64,000 nt of DNA from S010-25 sp964441285 (GTDB taxonomy: Bacteria; Pseudomonadota; Gammaproteobacteria; SZUA-229). The notes under the pieces are model-generated. The model was not told the origin of the DNA. It made no database searches and saw nothing but the letters and a program-made list of their open reading frames with translations. A program made the translations under genes and the position numbers. The stretch lies in the NCBI GenBank assembly GCA_964441285.1, contig CAYTUK010000001.1:232563-296562 (forward strand), written 5' to 3'. How positions within the stretch are numbered: position 1 is the first letter of the stretch; each line of letters starts with the position of its first letter. Of this stretch, positions 45,949-55,390 are shown piece after piece.

Positions 45949-46097
45949 GATTTTTTCTGCTCGATAAATTTCGCAGTGAAGTAAAGGTGAAATCAGGGTA
46001 ATATTACGCCAAATTACAGGCTGCGACAGCATCGGCTGAAATAACTGACCAATCTAGTCATCTACCCATCTGGGTTGAAAATAAAAGGCAAACAATT

Positions 46098-46661
46098 ATG
46101 GCGACATACAGTCCAAATCAATTTAAGAATGGGTTAAAAATTATACTCGATAACGCACCCTGTTCTATTACAGAGAATATTGTGGTTAAACCTGGAAAAG
46201 GGCAGGCCTTTAATCGGATTAAAGCAAAAAATTTAAAAACTGGTCGGGTTATCGAAAAAACATTTAAAAGTACCGAATCGGTAGAAGCGGCGGATGTAGA
46301 TGAAATGAGCGTAGAATTTCTGTACAGTGATAATGAGTACTGGCACTTTATGGAACCGACATCCTATGAGCAATATGCAGCAGATAAAATAGCAACGGGT
46401 GAGGCAATAAAATGGTTAAAGGGCCAGGAAGTTTGTGTGTTGGTATTGTGGAATGGTGATCCTTTGGCTATTACCCCACCAAATTTTGTTGAACTGGCGG
46501 TAGCGCAAACTGATCCGGGTTTGAAAGGGGATACGGCGCAGGGTGGCACTAAACCAGCAACTCTGGAAACCGGAACGGAAGTAAAAGTGCCCCTGTTTAT
46601 TGAAGCAGGCGATGTGCTGAAAATTGATACTCGCACAGGTGATTATGTGTCGCGTGCCTAG
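46098..46661 (+). CDS. efp: Translation elongation factor P
   Basis: A 187-residue protein that relieves ribosome stalling at polyproline stretches. The modified residue is Lys34 within VVKPGKGQAF, the form that is beta-lysylated by EpmA/EpmB. VEFLYSDNEYWHFMEPTSYE and the C-terminal KIDTRTGDYVSRA are universal EF-P blocks. Several secreted proteins of this window are Pro-rich and would depend on it. The start is unambiguous. Confidence 0.97.
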   Translation: MATYSPNQFKNGLKIILDNAPCSITENIVVKPGKGQAFNRIKAKNLKTGRVIEKTFKSTESVEAADVDEMSVEFLYSDNEYWHFMEPTSYEQYAADKIATGEAIKWLKGQEVCVLVLWNGDPLAITPPNFVELAVAQTDPGLKGDTAQGGTKPATLETGTEVKVPLFIEAGDVLKIDTRTGDYVSRA

Positions 46662-46708
46662 TTACCTGTTATCTCGCCTCCCGTATTTTTTTGTTATGCA
46701 AGGTTGAA

Positions 46709-47689
46709 ATGGTCTCTGGTGGGCAGGCACCAGCAACTTTGGTGCGGTTAAAAAAGCGAGCCTGTATGTTAAAAAATATACGGGCTTTTTTTGATGCGCG
46801 TAAGGTGATGGAGGTAGAGACTCCGTTATTATCTCGCTTTGCGGTCACTGACCCCCATCTCGATAGTTTGCATACCCAGTTTCGTGATGAAACTTTTTAT
46901 TTGAACACATCACCCGAATATTGTATGAAGCGCTTGCTGGCAGAAAATGCCGTACCGATTTATCAGATAAGTAAAGCTTTTCGGGACGATGAATTTGGCC
47001 AGCAGCATAATCCTGAATTCACTTTGTTGGAATGGTATCGACCAGGTTTTACATTAAATCAGTTAATGGATGAAATGGAAGCTTTAATTGGTTTTGTTTT
47101 TGGTGATAACCCGTTGAGCTGTTGTTTTCAGCGGATCAGTTATCAACAGGCATTTGAATTATATGCCGATATTAATCCTCATACTGCTAGTGTGCAAGAG
47201 TGTCGGCAATGTGCAATAAAGCATACTATTGATATTCCCGTGGGGTTGGGTGTTGAGCGCCACGAGTTAAATGACTGGCTGGACTGGTTACTCACACAGC
47301 TGGTATTGCCAAAATTACCCAGGCATCAATTCACCTTTCTGTTCGATTACCCGGCATCGCAGGCTGCGCTGGCAAAGATTGAAATGAATCAAGACGGTTA
47401 TTCGGTAGCGCGGCGTTTCGAGTTGCTGTACGGTGAGCTGGAACTGGCGAATGCGTTCGACGAATTGACTGATGCAAAAGAGCAGCGGCAACGCTTTGAG
47501 CGTGATAACAGGCAGCGGTCTGCCGCAGGCAACCCCCCCCAGGCTCTCGATAACAACTTGTTGGCTGCATTACAGCAGGGTTTGCCGGATTGCGCCGGGG
47601 TTGCATTAGGGCTGGATCGGTTGCTAATGGTGTTAGCCCGGTGTCGCTCGATTGAGTCGGTACTGGCATTTTCCTGGCGGCAAATTTAA
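46709..47689 (+). CDS. epmA: EF-P beta-lysine ligase EpmA (PoxA/GenX)
   Basis: A lysyl-tRNA synthetase-like enzyme without an anticodon domain that attaches beta-lysine to EF-P Lys34. Class II motifs are RAFFDARKVMEVETPLLS (motif 1), FRDDEFGQQHNPEFTLLEWY (motif 2) and GVALGLDRLLM (motif 3). The length of about 326 residues matches the family. ATG 46709 was chosen over TTG 46691. It follows efp by 47 bases. The hydroxylase gene epmC is not seen here. Confidence 0.95.
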   Translation: MVSGGQAPATLVRLKKRACMLKNIRAFFDARKVMEVETPLLSRFAVTDPHLDSLHTQFRDETFYLNTSPEYCMKRLLAENAVPIYQISKAFRDDEFGQQHNPEFTLLEWYRPGFTLNQLMDEMEALIGFVFGDNPLSCCFQRISYQQAFELYADINPHTASVQECRQCAIKHTIDIPVGLGVERHELNDWLDWLLTQLVLPKLPRHQFTFLFDYPASQAALAKIEMNQDGYSVARRFELLYGELELANAFDELTDAKEQRQRFERDNRQRSAAGNPPQALDNNLLAALQQGLPDCAGVALGLDRLLMVLARCRSIESVLAFSWRQI

Positions 47690-47715
47690 GCGCGAACAAT
47701 GCTCGCTTACGGGTC

Positions 47716-49056
47716 TTAAAGCAGATTAAATTTTTGCATCCGACGCCACAGAGTACTGCGATCAATACCGAGTGTTTCGGCAGCCAGTGAGCGGTTGCCA
47801 TGGGAACATTTTAGCGCCTGTTTAATGGCTATTTGTTGTTCTATTTCGTTACTGACGGCACAATTTTCATTGTCCTGTTGAAAATATCTACGGATATCCT
47901 GCGGTAGACTGTCTGGAGTTACTGCATCACCTGTTGCACAGATCACGCCATGCTCGACCGCATTTTCCAGCTCGCGCACGTTTCCGGGCCAGGGGTAGTC
48001 AAGCATCATCCCAAGAGTCTCTTTGCTGAAACAGCTATGACTGGAATAACCTCTATCACTTAAACGTCTGAGAAAGTGGTCGATTAATGCCGGAATGTCG
48101 CTAGGACGGTCGTGCAAACAGGGCAGTTCTATTGGGATTACCGCTAGTCGATAATATAGATCGGCGCGAAATTTACCCTCATCAACCAGTTCACGTAGGT
48201 TTTTATTGGATGCGGCGATCACTCGCGTGTTAATGGTGATTGTTTTATCTGAGCCGACCATTTCGAACGCCTGATACTGTAGAGCTTTGAGCAGTTTAGC
48301 CTGCAGGTGTAGCGGTATCTCACTGACCTCATCCAGAAACAGTGTGCCTTTATCGGCAGAAAGAAAACGCCCGTTGCGGTTCTGGATGGCGCCGGTGAAG
48401 GCCCCTTTTACGTGACCAAAAAGTTCTGATTCAATGAGTGATTCGGGTATGGCGGCGCAGTTTACTTCGATCAGAGGGGCTTTGGAGCGTAAGCTACTCT
48501 GGTGAATTATGCGCGCAAGCTGGGATTTACCAGTACCAGATTCACCCTGTAATAATATGTAGGCATCCGTTGGTGCTACTTGCTGAATCTGTGCAAGAAT
48601 AGAGAGAAGTTTTGGGTCTTTAGTGATTAAACCCTGGTGATCACGTTGCAGTACCGAGTCCAGTGTGATGTGCTCGGTTAAGTCTTGCATCATAATCAGC
48701 CGGATCCCTTTGCCCGAATGCTGTAGCCTGAGAATACCCGAATGGAACTCAATATAGCGTGTTACACCGTCAATCAGCACCTGTTCAGTAAAGCGCACAA
48801 AATCATCACTGGGTTTACCTGCCGCATCAGCATGACCTGCGTTAATGGCTGCACGTACCAGACTTTTTTTCAGGTTAATGGTATTGAGCTGGTTGATTGA
48901 TGTAATGGGAATGTTCGCGGGTAGACCGAGTAACTGATACGCCGACGGGTTGTGATAAAGCACCTTACCTCGGGTATCGGCAATGATGATGCCTTCATCA
49001 ATAAAGGATACGATGGATTCGAGTACTAAGTTAAAATCATTAAAATCCTGCATCAT
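47716..49056 (-). CDS. PAS-AAA+-Fis sigma-54-dependent transcriptional activator
   Basis: A 446-residue enhancer-binding protein. An N-terminal PAS domain (about 10-120; FIDEGIIIADTRGKVLYHNP) senses an unknown signal. The AAA+ core has Walker A GESGTGKSQLAR, the sigma-54 contact loop GAFTGA and GTLFLDEVSEI. The Fis-type helix-turn-helix at the end (GNRSLAAETLGIDRSTLWRR) reads DNA. No receiver domain is present, so it needs no kinase. It faces away from a -24/-12 promoter and palindrome that lie before the RND operon, its obvious target. Confidence 0.92.
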   Translation of the reverse strand: MMQDFNDFNLVLESIVSFIDEGIIIADTRGKVLYHNPSAYQLLGLPANIPITSINQLNTINLKKSLVRAAINAGHADAAGKPSDDFVRFTEQVLIDGVTRYIEFHSGILRLQHSGKGIRLIMMQDLTEHITLDSVLQRDHQGLITKDPKLLSILAQIQQVAPTDAYILLQGESGTGKSQLARIIHQSSLRSKAPLIEVNCAAIPESLIESELFGHVKGAFTGAIQNRNGRFLSADKGTLFLDEVSEIPLHLQAKLLKALQYQAFEMVGSDKTITINTRVIAASNKNLRELVDEGKFRADLYYRLAVIPIELPCLHDRPSDIPALIDHFLRRLSDRGYSSHSCFSKETLGMMLDYPWPGNVRELENAVEHGVICATGDAVTPDSLPQDIRRYFQQDNENCAVSNEIEQQIAIKQALKCSHGNRSLAAETLGIDRSTLWRRMQKFNLL

Positions 49057-49128
49057 GTCAGTCCACCCTGCAACGTAAGGGTCTAGCATAACATGCTGAT
49101 AAATAAACAGATGGTCTGATTTGGTTGC

Positions 49129-49165
49129 TTATGTGTTGCATTATACTCCTGATTGCAACACATAA
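49129..49165. promoter_or_regulatory. Perfect 12-bp inverted repeat, probable activator binding site
   Basis: TTATGTGTTGCA (49129-49140) and TGCAACACATAA (49154-49165) are exact inverted repeats with a 13-base spacer. The centre lies about 80 bases upstream of the predicted transcription start and about 90 bases upstream of the activator's own ATG. This is the right distance and form for an enhancer bound by a Fis-type activator. Confidence 0.75.
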
Positions 49166-49203
49166 TGCCTGACGGATTTCATATAAAACAATGACTTAAG
49201 TGT

Positions 49204-49220
49204 TGGCATAATGATTGCAT
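49204..49220 (+). promoter_or_regulatory. Sigma-54 (-24/-12) promoter
   Basis: TTGGCATAATGATTGCAT contains GG at 49205-49206 and GC at 49217-49218 with the required 10 bases between them, matching the consensus TGGCAC-N5-TTGCA at nearly all positions. Transcription would begin near 49230 and run into the adaptor gene at 49385. Confidence 0.8.
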
Positions 49221-49384
49221 CAAGTTTTTCTAAACATGCCGGATAAGTTTGAGTAATACGTGCGTGTTTGGTATTGAGATTGGTTTCGCCGCAAGTTAGG
49301 AAATATCTTGCAATTTATTGGGTTGCGAGGCATTCTTGCGAATCTGTGCATTGTTAATGCATGGTCGCGATTAAATTTATGTAA

Positions 49385-50518
49385 ATGAACATGAAGGTAG
49401 CTTTCAGCATGTCGATCAGAAAACTAATAACATATCCTCTTTTCTTTTTATCTTTTGTCTCGGTGGTTGCACAGGCGAGCCATATTATTACTGTGGGCGT
49501 GGCGACACACGGTGGTTACACCATCATTGGTGGTGGCGTGATTCCTTTAAAGCAAGTAACCCTTGCCGCGCAAATGTCCGGGCGAGTGGTTTCTATCGCG
49601 GGTGTGGCCGGTGATGCCTTTAAAGCCGGAACTCGGTTGGTAAAACTTAATGATGAAAAATTGCTGGCAAAGAAAGCAGCGGCCGAGGCAAAATTAATCT
49701 CGGCGAGAAATTCGGTACAAAATTCACAGGTACAATATAACCGTGAGTTATGGAGTCCCAGCGTTTACAACCCACGCCCAGTATCAGGTATGGCAATGCC
49801 TTCTATGTTCGATAGCTTTTTTAATAAAGGACCTATGAACATGAATTCGGGTAACAAAATTATTGATCGTAATGCGGATCTGGTGAGTCGAGGAACACAG
49901 GTTAATGTAGCACGTTCACGAGTTCAGGAGGCTAAATCGGGTTTGCGTGAAGTGGATGCAAAATTGCGTGATACGGTTGCGATTGCACCTTTTGATGGCA
50001 TTATTATGAAAAAAATGGTTGAAATTGGTGATACGGTTCAGCCGGGTCAGCCCTTACTGGTTTTCGCCTATACCAGATTCTTGCAGATACGTGCTGAGGT
50101 GCCCGCGAGAATAATGCCCGGGCTTAGAAAGGGCATGGTGGTGCCTGCTCTGCTGGATGTTGGTAATACTCAGGTGAATGCGCGGGTGGCACATATTTCA
50201 CCTGTTGCGAATAAAATGCAGCATACAGTCACGGTAAAATTTGATCTACCAGAAGGCGTTCCAGGTGGGCCCGGAATGTATGCCGAAGTCATGATTCCTG
50301 ATATTAATTCGCCGGCACTCACCCTGCCTGTTATACCTAATGCAGCGATTAACCGAAATGGTAGTTTACCCTCCGTTCAGGTTCTGGATAAAGACAACAA
50401 ACCTAAAATGCGTTTAATTCGTATTGGTGAAAAAGTAGGGAATAATGCGGTTGTGGTGCTTTCTGGATTGAAGCCAGGCGAGCGTATTCTGGTGCGCGAT
50501 GAGCTAAATGAGCATTAG
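49385..50518 (+). CDS. RND efflux periplasmic adaptor, first gene of the sigma-54 operon
   Basis: A 377-residue membrane fusion protein. After the signal (LITYPLFFLSFVSVVAQAS) come lipoyl-type motif GRVVSIAGVAGDAFKAGTRL, helical hairpin, the second half DTVAIAPFDGIIMKKMVEIG and a beta-barrel domain. The hairpin is interrupted by an unusual Pro/Met/Asn-rich insertion of some 40 residues (NPRPVSGMAMPSMFDSFFNK, then NMNSGNKI). It precedes a matching pump. An adaptor with such a tip would contact a special partner; TolC is not encoded nearby. Confidence 0.87.
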   Translation: MNMKVAFSMSIRKLITYPLFFLSFVSVVAQASHIITVGVATHGGYTIIGGGVIPLKQVTLAAQMSGRVVSIAGVAGDAFKAGTRLVKLNDEKLLAKKAAAEAKLISARNSVQNSQVQYNRELWSPSVYNPRPVSGMAMPSMFDSFFNKGPMNMNSGNKIIDRNADLVSRGTQVNVARSRVQEAKSGLREVDAKLRDTVAIAPFDGIIMKKMVEIGDTVQPGQPLLVFAYTRFLQIRAEVPARIMPGLRKGMVVPALLDVGNTQVNARVAHISPVANKMQHTVTVKFDLPEGVPGGPGMYAEVMIPDINSPALTLPVIPNAAINRNGSLPSVQVLDKDNKPKMRLIRIGEKVGNNAVVVLSGLKPGERILVRDELNEH

Positions 50519-50593
50519 TTACACCCATTTACTTAGTGGTATCTATAGCATCCATCTGATGAATTGTAATTGTATAAAAAATTAGTACTCCTT

Positions 50594-53500
50594 ATGACAG
50601 ATAATAAAGAAAATAAATCACTTAATACCGTGGCAGAAAAAAAGCATTTAGGTGTGGCTGGATGGATTGCAAAAGTCTTTATCTCATCACCATTGACACC
50701 AATGTTAATTATATTATTTATTTTGATGGGGCTGGCTGGTATTACGTTTGTACCGCGCCAGGAAGACCCAACAATATCTGTCCCAATGGTCGATATACTT
50801 GTCAAATATCCTGGCGCATCCCCTGAGCAGGTTGCCGCACTGGTAACCGACCCGCTGGGACGCATTATGAGCGAAATGAGTGGCGTCAAGCACATCTATT
50901 CGGTGGCGCAACGTGATAGTGCCATTGTGACAGTGCAGTTTAAGGTCGGGCAGCCTATGGGGCCTTCGCTGACTAAACTGTACAGCAAACTTAATTCAAA
51001 CAAAGATGCGATGCCACCGGGTGTTACCCAATACCTGGTAAAACCCAGGTCAGTGAACGACGTGCCAGGCCTTACTCTGACGCTCTGGTCTAATAAGGTG
51101 GATGATGCCTCTCTACGCCTGATTGCGCTGGATGTGTTACAGAGTTTAAGCGAAGTCCCTGATACGAATAAAGGTTTTGTTGTCAGTGGTCGCAGAGAGC
51201 AGTTGCGAGTTGAGGTGCTGCCAGCGAAACTGGCCGGTTACGGGCTTACTCTGCAACAGATTGCCCGCGCCATTCAACAATCAAACAGTGAAGAGGGCGT
51301 GGGTAAGAATATTGAATCAGGAAACCACAGTTTTAAAATTTATACCGGATCTTTTCTGAAATCAGCCCGGGATGTCGAAAATCTTATTGTTGGCATTAAA
51401 GGCGGTGATCCGGTTTATCTGCGTGATGTGGCAAACGTCATTCACGGACCATCAGAGGCTTCCAGTGAAGTAAGAGAATATAGTGGTCCGGCAAGCAAAG
51501 ATGCCAACGTGGTAAATGGTGCCCCGGCAGTTACTATTGCTATTGCCAAGAAAAAAGGCACCAATGGTGTTTCTGTATACAATGCGCTACTGAAGAAAGT
51601 CCAGGAGATTAAGGGCGTTATTATTCCGGATAATGTTCATGTTCATGTCTCGCGCGACTATGGTGTTACCGCCAATAATAAAGTAAATGAGCTTGTTTTT
51701 AAATTATTTGTGGCTACCGGTGCCGTTGTTTTTCTGGTGTGGTTTGCGCTTGGCTGGCGGCCAGCCGTTGTCGTGTTAATTGTTATTCCAATTGTTATTT
51801 TGTTCTCTCTGTTTGGTGCGATGTTGTTGGGTATGTCGATTAATCGAGTCAGTCTGTTTGCCATGATATTTGCTATCGGTATTCTGGTCGATGATGCCAT
51901 TGTGGTGATAGAAAATATTTATCGCCACTGGTTATTGAATAAAGATATGAGCGAAGAGACAACGATTGAAGCGGTGAATGAAGTGGGAAACCCAACCATT
52001 CTGGCGACATTTACCGTTATTGCAGCATTGTTACCTATGGGGGCAGTGGGTGGCATGATGGGGCCTTATATGGCTCCAATTCCAATTTTGGGTTCGGTTG
52101 CAATGATAACTTCACTCTTTGCCGCGTTTGCCTTTACGCCCTGGCTGGCAAATAAGATGAAGCCTTCAATGCAGACGTTGGCAACCCAGGCAGAAAAAGA
52201 GCATCGATCCAGCGAGCGTCTGGGCGGTTTTTTTAAACGTCTGATTTGCCCATTAATTGAAAATAGTATCCTGGGTTATGGTTTTCTAGCTTCATTGTTT
52301 GTAATTTTCTTTGCTGTCTGTGTGATGTTTTATACACATGCTGTACGGGTGAAGATGCTACCACTGGATAATAAAGCCGAATTTAATGTGGTGATTAATT
52401 TTCCAGCAGGTACTTCGCTAATTGATACGGCTAATCTGACAGCCAATCTTGTAAGTGAAATAAGAAAATCCAGCCAGGTGGTTGCCTTACAGTCTTATGT
52501 TGGCACCGCCTCACCCTATAATTTTAATGGTCTGGTACGGCATTATTACCTACGCGATAATCCCTGGCAGGCGGATATTCAGGTTGAGTTAACCAAAAAA
52601 ACGACGCGTAAGATTAGTAGTCATGAAATTGCAGAACAGGTGCGCGCAAAGCTGACACCGATTGCTAAAGCAGCGGGCGCTCGTATTCAGGTTGTAGAAA
52701 TGCCGCCGGGGCCGCCCGTTCTACAGGACGTTGTAGCAACGATTTACGGTCCAGATGCAAAAATCCGCCGCCAGTTTGCCAGGGATATGACTAAAATGTT
52801 TCAGCAGGCACCGAGTATTACTGATGTGGATAATCTGATGCAGCCACCTTATGAAATATGGCGATTTGAGGTGGATAGGGACAAGGCGTCTCGTGCTGGA
52901 ATTAGCGTGGATGAAATTAATCAGACTTTGGCGATGGCGATGGGTGGCTATGTTCTGGGTGACATTAAGCGTGGTTTTGTGGTTGAACCGACATACATCA
53001 TTTTGCAGGTACCGTTACCCATTCGTTCTGAATTTTCACGTCTGGGTGCTATTCCTGTAAAATCATCAAATGGTACTCTGGTACCGTTATCTGAGCTGGG
53101 ATCCTTTGTTAAAGGTTTTGAGCGGAATGTTATTTACCAGAAGGATTTACGCTATGTGGAATTTGTTACGGGTGCCAGTGCCGGCCACCTGGCTGCTCCT
53201 ATCTACGGTATGTTTCAGGTGGATAAGATGCTGGATAACTATACTGCACCGGATGGTGTTAAAGTGGCACACGGCTTTTTTGGTGGTGGTTTCTTTGGGC
53301 CACCGGCAAACAGTAAGAAATCAGCGATTGAATGGACTGGCGAGTGGAATGTTACCTATGAGACCTTCCGCGATATGGGTGGCGCTTTTATTATAGCGCT
53401 GGTAGTTATCTTTATGTTGGTAGTGGTTGAGTTTAAAAACTTTATCTTTCCATCAATTATTATGGCACCGATACCGCTCACGCTAGTCGGTATTATTCCT

Positions 53501-54361
53501 GGGCACTGGCTGTTTCATGCGTATTTTACAGCCACATCGATGATCGGCTGGATTGCGCTATCGGGGATTATTGTGCGTAATTCTATTTTGCTGGTTGACT
53601 TTACCCGGCGCGAAGTGGCTCAGGGTGTGGATGTGCGTGATGCCGTAATTCATTCATGCCAGGCAAGAACCCGTCCCATTGTCATTACTGCGCTGGCGCT
53701 AGTCGCAGGATCCAGTGTTATTTTAACGGATCCGATCTTTCAGGGGATGGCAATATCGTTACTATTTGGTGTACTTGTATCGACAGTGCTTACCTTGCTG
53801 ATTATTCCGTTAGGCTGCATTTCAATGAAAAAGGCCTTTCCTGTCTGTGCAATTGAGTCAGCTGTTGCTCCGGTTGAACCAGCAGAGCCAAAGTATAAAA
53901 CCCCTTTGTGGATGTCGGTTTACAGCGTGATGGTAACGCTTATTAGCGGGTTAATTGTTATCGTGAAAATGGTATTTAATTTAATACGATTCATTATTCG
54001 TCTATTGATGTCGATGCGTGGATCCGGCGACTCACCACCGCCTGCGCCACCAGCTCCTGCCTCAGCAGATGTAGATTCTGCAAGCCATGATGCTACCAAA
54101 GCGGCAGCTGATACGGTTGTAGACGTTCAGGTGGTGAAAACGGAAGGTAAAGATAAGGTGCCGGTAGTGAAAAAAACAGCCGCTATCAAGAAAACTCCGA
54201 TAAAAACGGCGGTGAAAAAAAAGCCTGCAATAAAAAAAGCGGCAATAAAAAAGGCCGCAGTAAAAAAAGCACCAGGTAAGAAATCTTCACCAGCTAATCG
54301 TCGGGGTATACGTTTAAAAGTTGAAGATGTGCCGTCTACTGATAAAGAAAGCGGGGAGTAA
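50594..54361 (+). CDS. RND pump with extra C-terminal helix and histone-H1-like basic tail
   Basis: The first roughly 1080 residues are an ordinary RND pump (PRQEDPTISVPMVDILVKYP, GILVDDAIVVIENIYRHW, WIALSGIIVRNSILLVDFTR). Then comes a segment absent from normal pumps. It has a 13th hydrophobic stretch (WMSVYSVMVTLISGLIVIV plus a second half), a Pro/Ala linker, and about 60 residues of Lys/Ala repeats such as AIKKAAIKKAAVKKAPGKKS. Total length is about 1255 residues instead of about 1040. ATG 50594 was preferred to TTG 50570. The tail resembles histone H1 and AlgP/PhaF tails that bind DNA or polyanions. It lies in the middle of an operon of unknown function. Confidence 0.85.
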   Translation: MTDNKENKSLNTVAEKKHLGVAGWIAKVFISSPLTPMLIILFILMGLAGITFVPRQEDPTISVPMVDILVKYPGASPEQVAALVTDPLGRIMSEMSGVKHIYSVAQRDSAIVTVQFKVGQPMGPSLTKLYSKLNSNKDAMPPGVTQYLVKPRSVNDVPGLTLTLWSNKVDDASLRLIALDVLQSLSEVPDTNKGFVVSGRREQLRVEVLPAKLAGYGLTLQQIARAIQQSNSEEGVGKNIESGNHSFKIYTGSFLKSARDVENLIVGIKGGDPVYLRDVANVIHGPSEASSEVREYSGPASKDANVVNGAPAVTIAIAKKKGTNGVSVYNALLKKVQEIKGVIIPDNVHVHVSRDYGVTANNKVNELVFKLFVATGAVVFLVWFALGWRPAVVVLIVIPIVILFSLFGAMLLGMSINRVSLFAMIFAIGILVDDAIVVIENIYRHWLLNKDMSEETTIEAVNEVGNPTILATFTVIAALLPMGAVGGMMGPYMAPIPILGSVAMITSLFAAFAFTPWLANKMKPSMQTLATQAEKEHRSSERLGGFFKRLICPLIENSILGYGFLASLFVIFFAVCVMFYTHAVRVKMLPLDNKAEFNVVINFPAGTSLIDTANLTANLVSEIRKSSQVVALQSYVGTASPYNFNGLVRHYYLRDNPWQADIQVELTKKTTRKISSHEIAEQVRAKLTPIAKAAGARIQVVEMPPGPPVLQDVVATIYGPDAKIRRQFARDMTKMFQQAPSITDVDNLMQPPYEIWRFEVDRDKASRAGISVDEINQTLAMAMGGYVLGDIKRGFVVEPTYIILQVPLPIRSEFSRLGAIPVKSSNGTLVPLSELGSFVKGFERNVIYQKDLRYVEFVTGASAGHLAAPIYGMFQVDKMLDNYTAPDGVKVAHGFFGGGFFGPPANSKKSAIEWTGEWNVTYETFRDMGGAFIIALVVIFMLVVVEFKNFIFPSIIMAPIPLTLVGIIPGHWLFHAYFTATSMIGWIALSGIIVRNSILLVDFTRREVAQGVDVRDAVIHSCQARTRPIVITALALVAGSSVILTDPIFQGMAISLLFGVLVSTVLTLLIIPLGCISMKKAFPVCAIESAVAPVEPAEPKYKTPLWMSVYSVMVTLISGLIVIVKMVFNLIRFIIRLLMSMRGSGDSPPPAPPAPASADVDSASHDATKAAADTVVDVQVVKTEGKDKVPVVKKTAAIKKTPIKTAVKKKPAIKKAAIKKAAVKKAPGKKSSPANRRGIRLKVEDVPSTDKESGE

Positions 54362-54364
54362 CGA

Positions 54365-55189
54365 ATGCAGTTTGAATTTAATCGCCAGTCATCATTGTGG
54401 GTTGTTGTGACACTGCTCGTATTTTCTGTTTCAACCGCAGCACAAAATAGTGCGGCAGCAGCAACACCAATCGCCGGAAACCGGCCTGTTCAGCTGATAA
54501 CGAATGCCAGGGTATCCGGTTTATCGCACATTAAGCCCTCGGTTAGTGCTAAAAATGCAGCGGTAAATTCCCGTCCGGCTCCACATGGTAGCGAGTTTGG
54601 TATGGGAAGGACGGTGATGCGGTTCCCACATTGGTCGCATAAAAGAACATTGGTGCGTAAACTATTGCCCCCACCCCCACCGGGGCCCTACAACTCTTTT
54701 GCGTATAATATTAATCCGCTAGTCGATGCAGATATCCAGTACATAAAACCTGCTCCAGTTCCAGCTATTGAGGCATCCTCGGCAACCAGATTTAGCCCAA
54801 ATACTCCCTGGCCTGGTGATAAAGGGAGTGTGAATCGCTGGCGACCTGATGATGGTTACCATTTTGTTGCACCGGGATTTATGCCCCCGATGCCTGTACC
54901 CATGCCCATCGAGTCTTTTAATTATCCACAGCCAGTTTATTTACCACCTGCTCGACCCGTAATGCCGGTAATGAATAATGGGATTAGACCGCCTCGCCAG
55001 TTGCATTATAATGCACCAGGGTTGATACCAAATCATAGAGGTCGCCGGCCTGTTATATCGCATAATACGCCACCGAGGCATACGTTATCCTCAGGCAGAC
55101 GGTACTTTGAGCCACGGTACCGCGTGCATTCAGAGTTACGCCAAAGGAATAACCAGGCAGGATGGATACCTAATGGTAATGGCTTTTAA
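54365..55189 (+). CDS. Secreted proline-rich low-complexity protein
   Basis: A 274-residue protein with a signal peptide ending VSTAAQNS. The mature part is rich in Pro, Asn, Arg and aromatic residues, with LLPPPPPGPYNSFAYNINPL, PGFMPPMPVPMP and PVYLPPARPVMPVMNNG. It starts three bases after the pump stop with GGGGAG upstream, so it is clearly co-translated. No fold or family is recognised. It may be a structural or matrix protein of the envelope or an adaptor-binding polymer. Polyproline runs imply reliance on EF-P. Confidence 0.7.
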   Translation: MQFEFNRQSSLWVVVTLLVFSVSTAAQNSAAAATPIAGNRPVQLITNARVSGLSHIKPSVSAKNAAVNSRPAPHGSEFGMGRTVMRFPHWSHKRTLVRKLLPPPPPGPYNSFAYNINPLVDADIQYIKPAPVPAIEASSATRFSPNTPWPGDKGSVNRWRPDDGYHFVAPGFMPPMPVPMPIESFNYPQPVYLPPARPVMPVMNNGIRPPRQLHYNAPGLIPNHRGRRPVISHNTPPRHTLSSGRRYFEPRYRVHSELRQRNNQAGWIPNGNGF

Positions 55190-55390
55190 GTCAGAACAGG
55201 TCGATATATAATAGAATGGGTCAGGTTCGAAGTGTGCTAAGTCTGGTCTCAGTATTTATACTTAGCCAGGTAGACTGAGTGAAGTGTCGTGAAGTCTGGC
55301 ATAAGCATGGTTAGGCTTTGAAAGCTTGTTTGCTGAGTTTATTCGTGAACAGGCGGTTAATAATTTCTGTTACAGGTGTAAATCAAGTTA
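55190..55390. other. 201-base gap inside the operon
   Basis: The only sizeable gap in the run from 50.6 to 61.8 kb. It contains TATATAATAGAATGG near 55203, which has a -10-like element, and small inverted repeats (CTCAGT ... ACTGAG). It may be an internal promoter or an RNA-processing site. I see no -24/-12 match with proper spacing. Confidence 0.4.

Larger units (their letters stand above)
49057..49384. promoter_or_regulatory. Control region of the sigma-54 operon
   Basis: This 328-base gap separates the activator gene from the RND adaptor gene. It holds the inverted repeat at 49129-49165, the -24/-12 promoter at 49204-49220 and then about 155 bases of presumed untranslated leader before the adaptor ATG, in which I see no gene. 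Confidence 0.75.

Noticed and set aside
55280..55320. Second sigma-54 promoter (TGGCATAAGCATGGTT) in the operon gap
   Set aside because: No GC lies ten bases after the GG, so the -12 element is missing.
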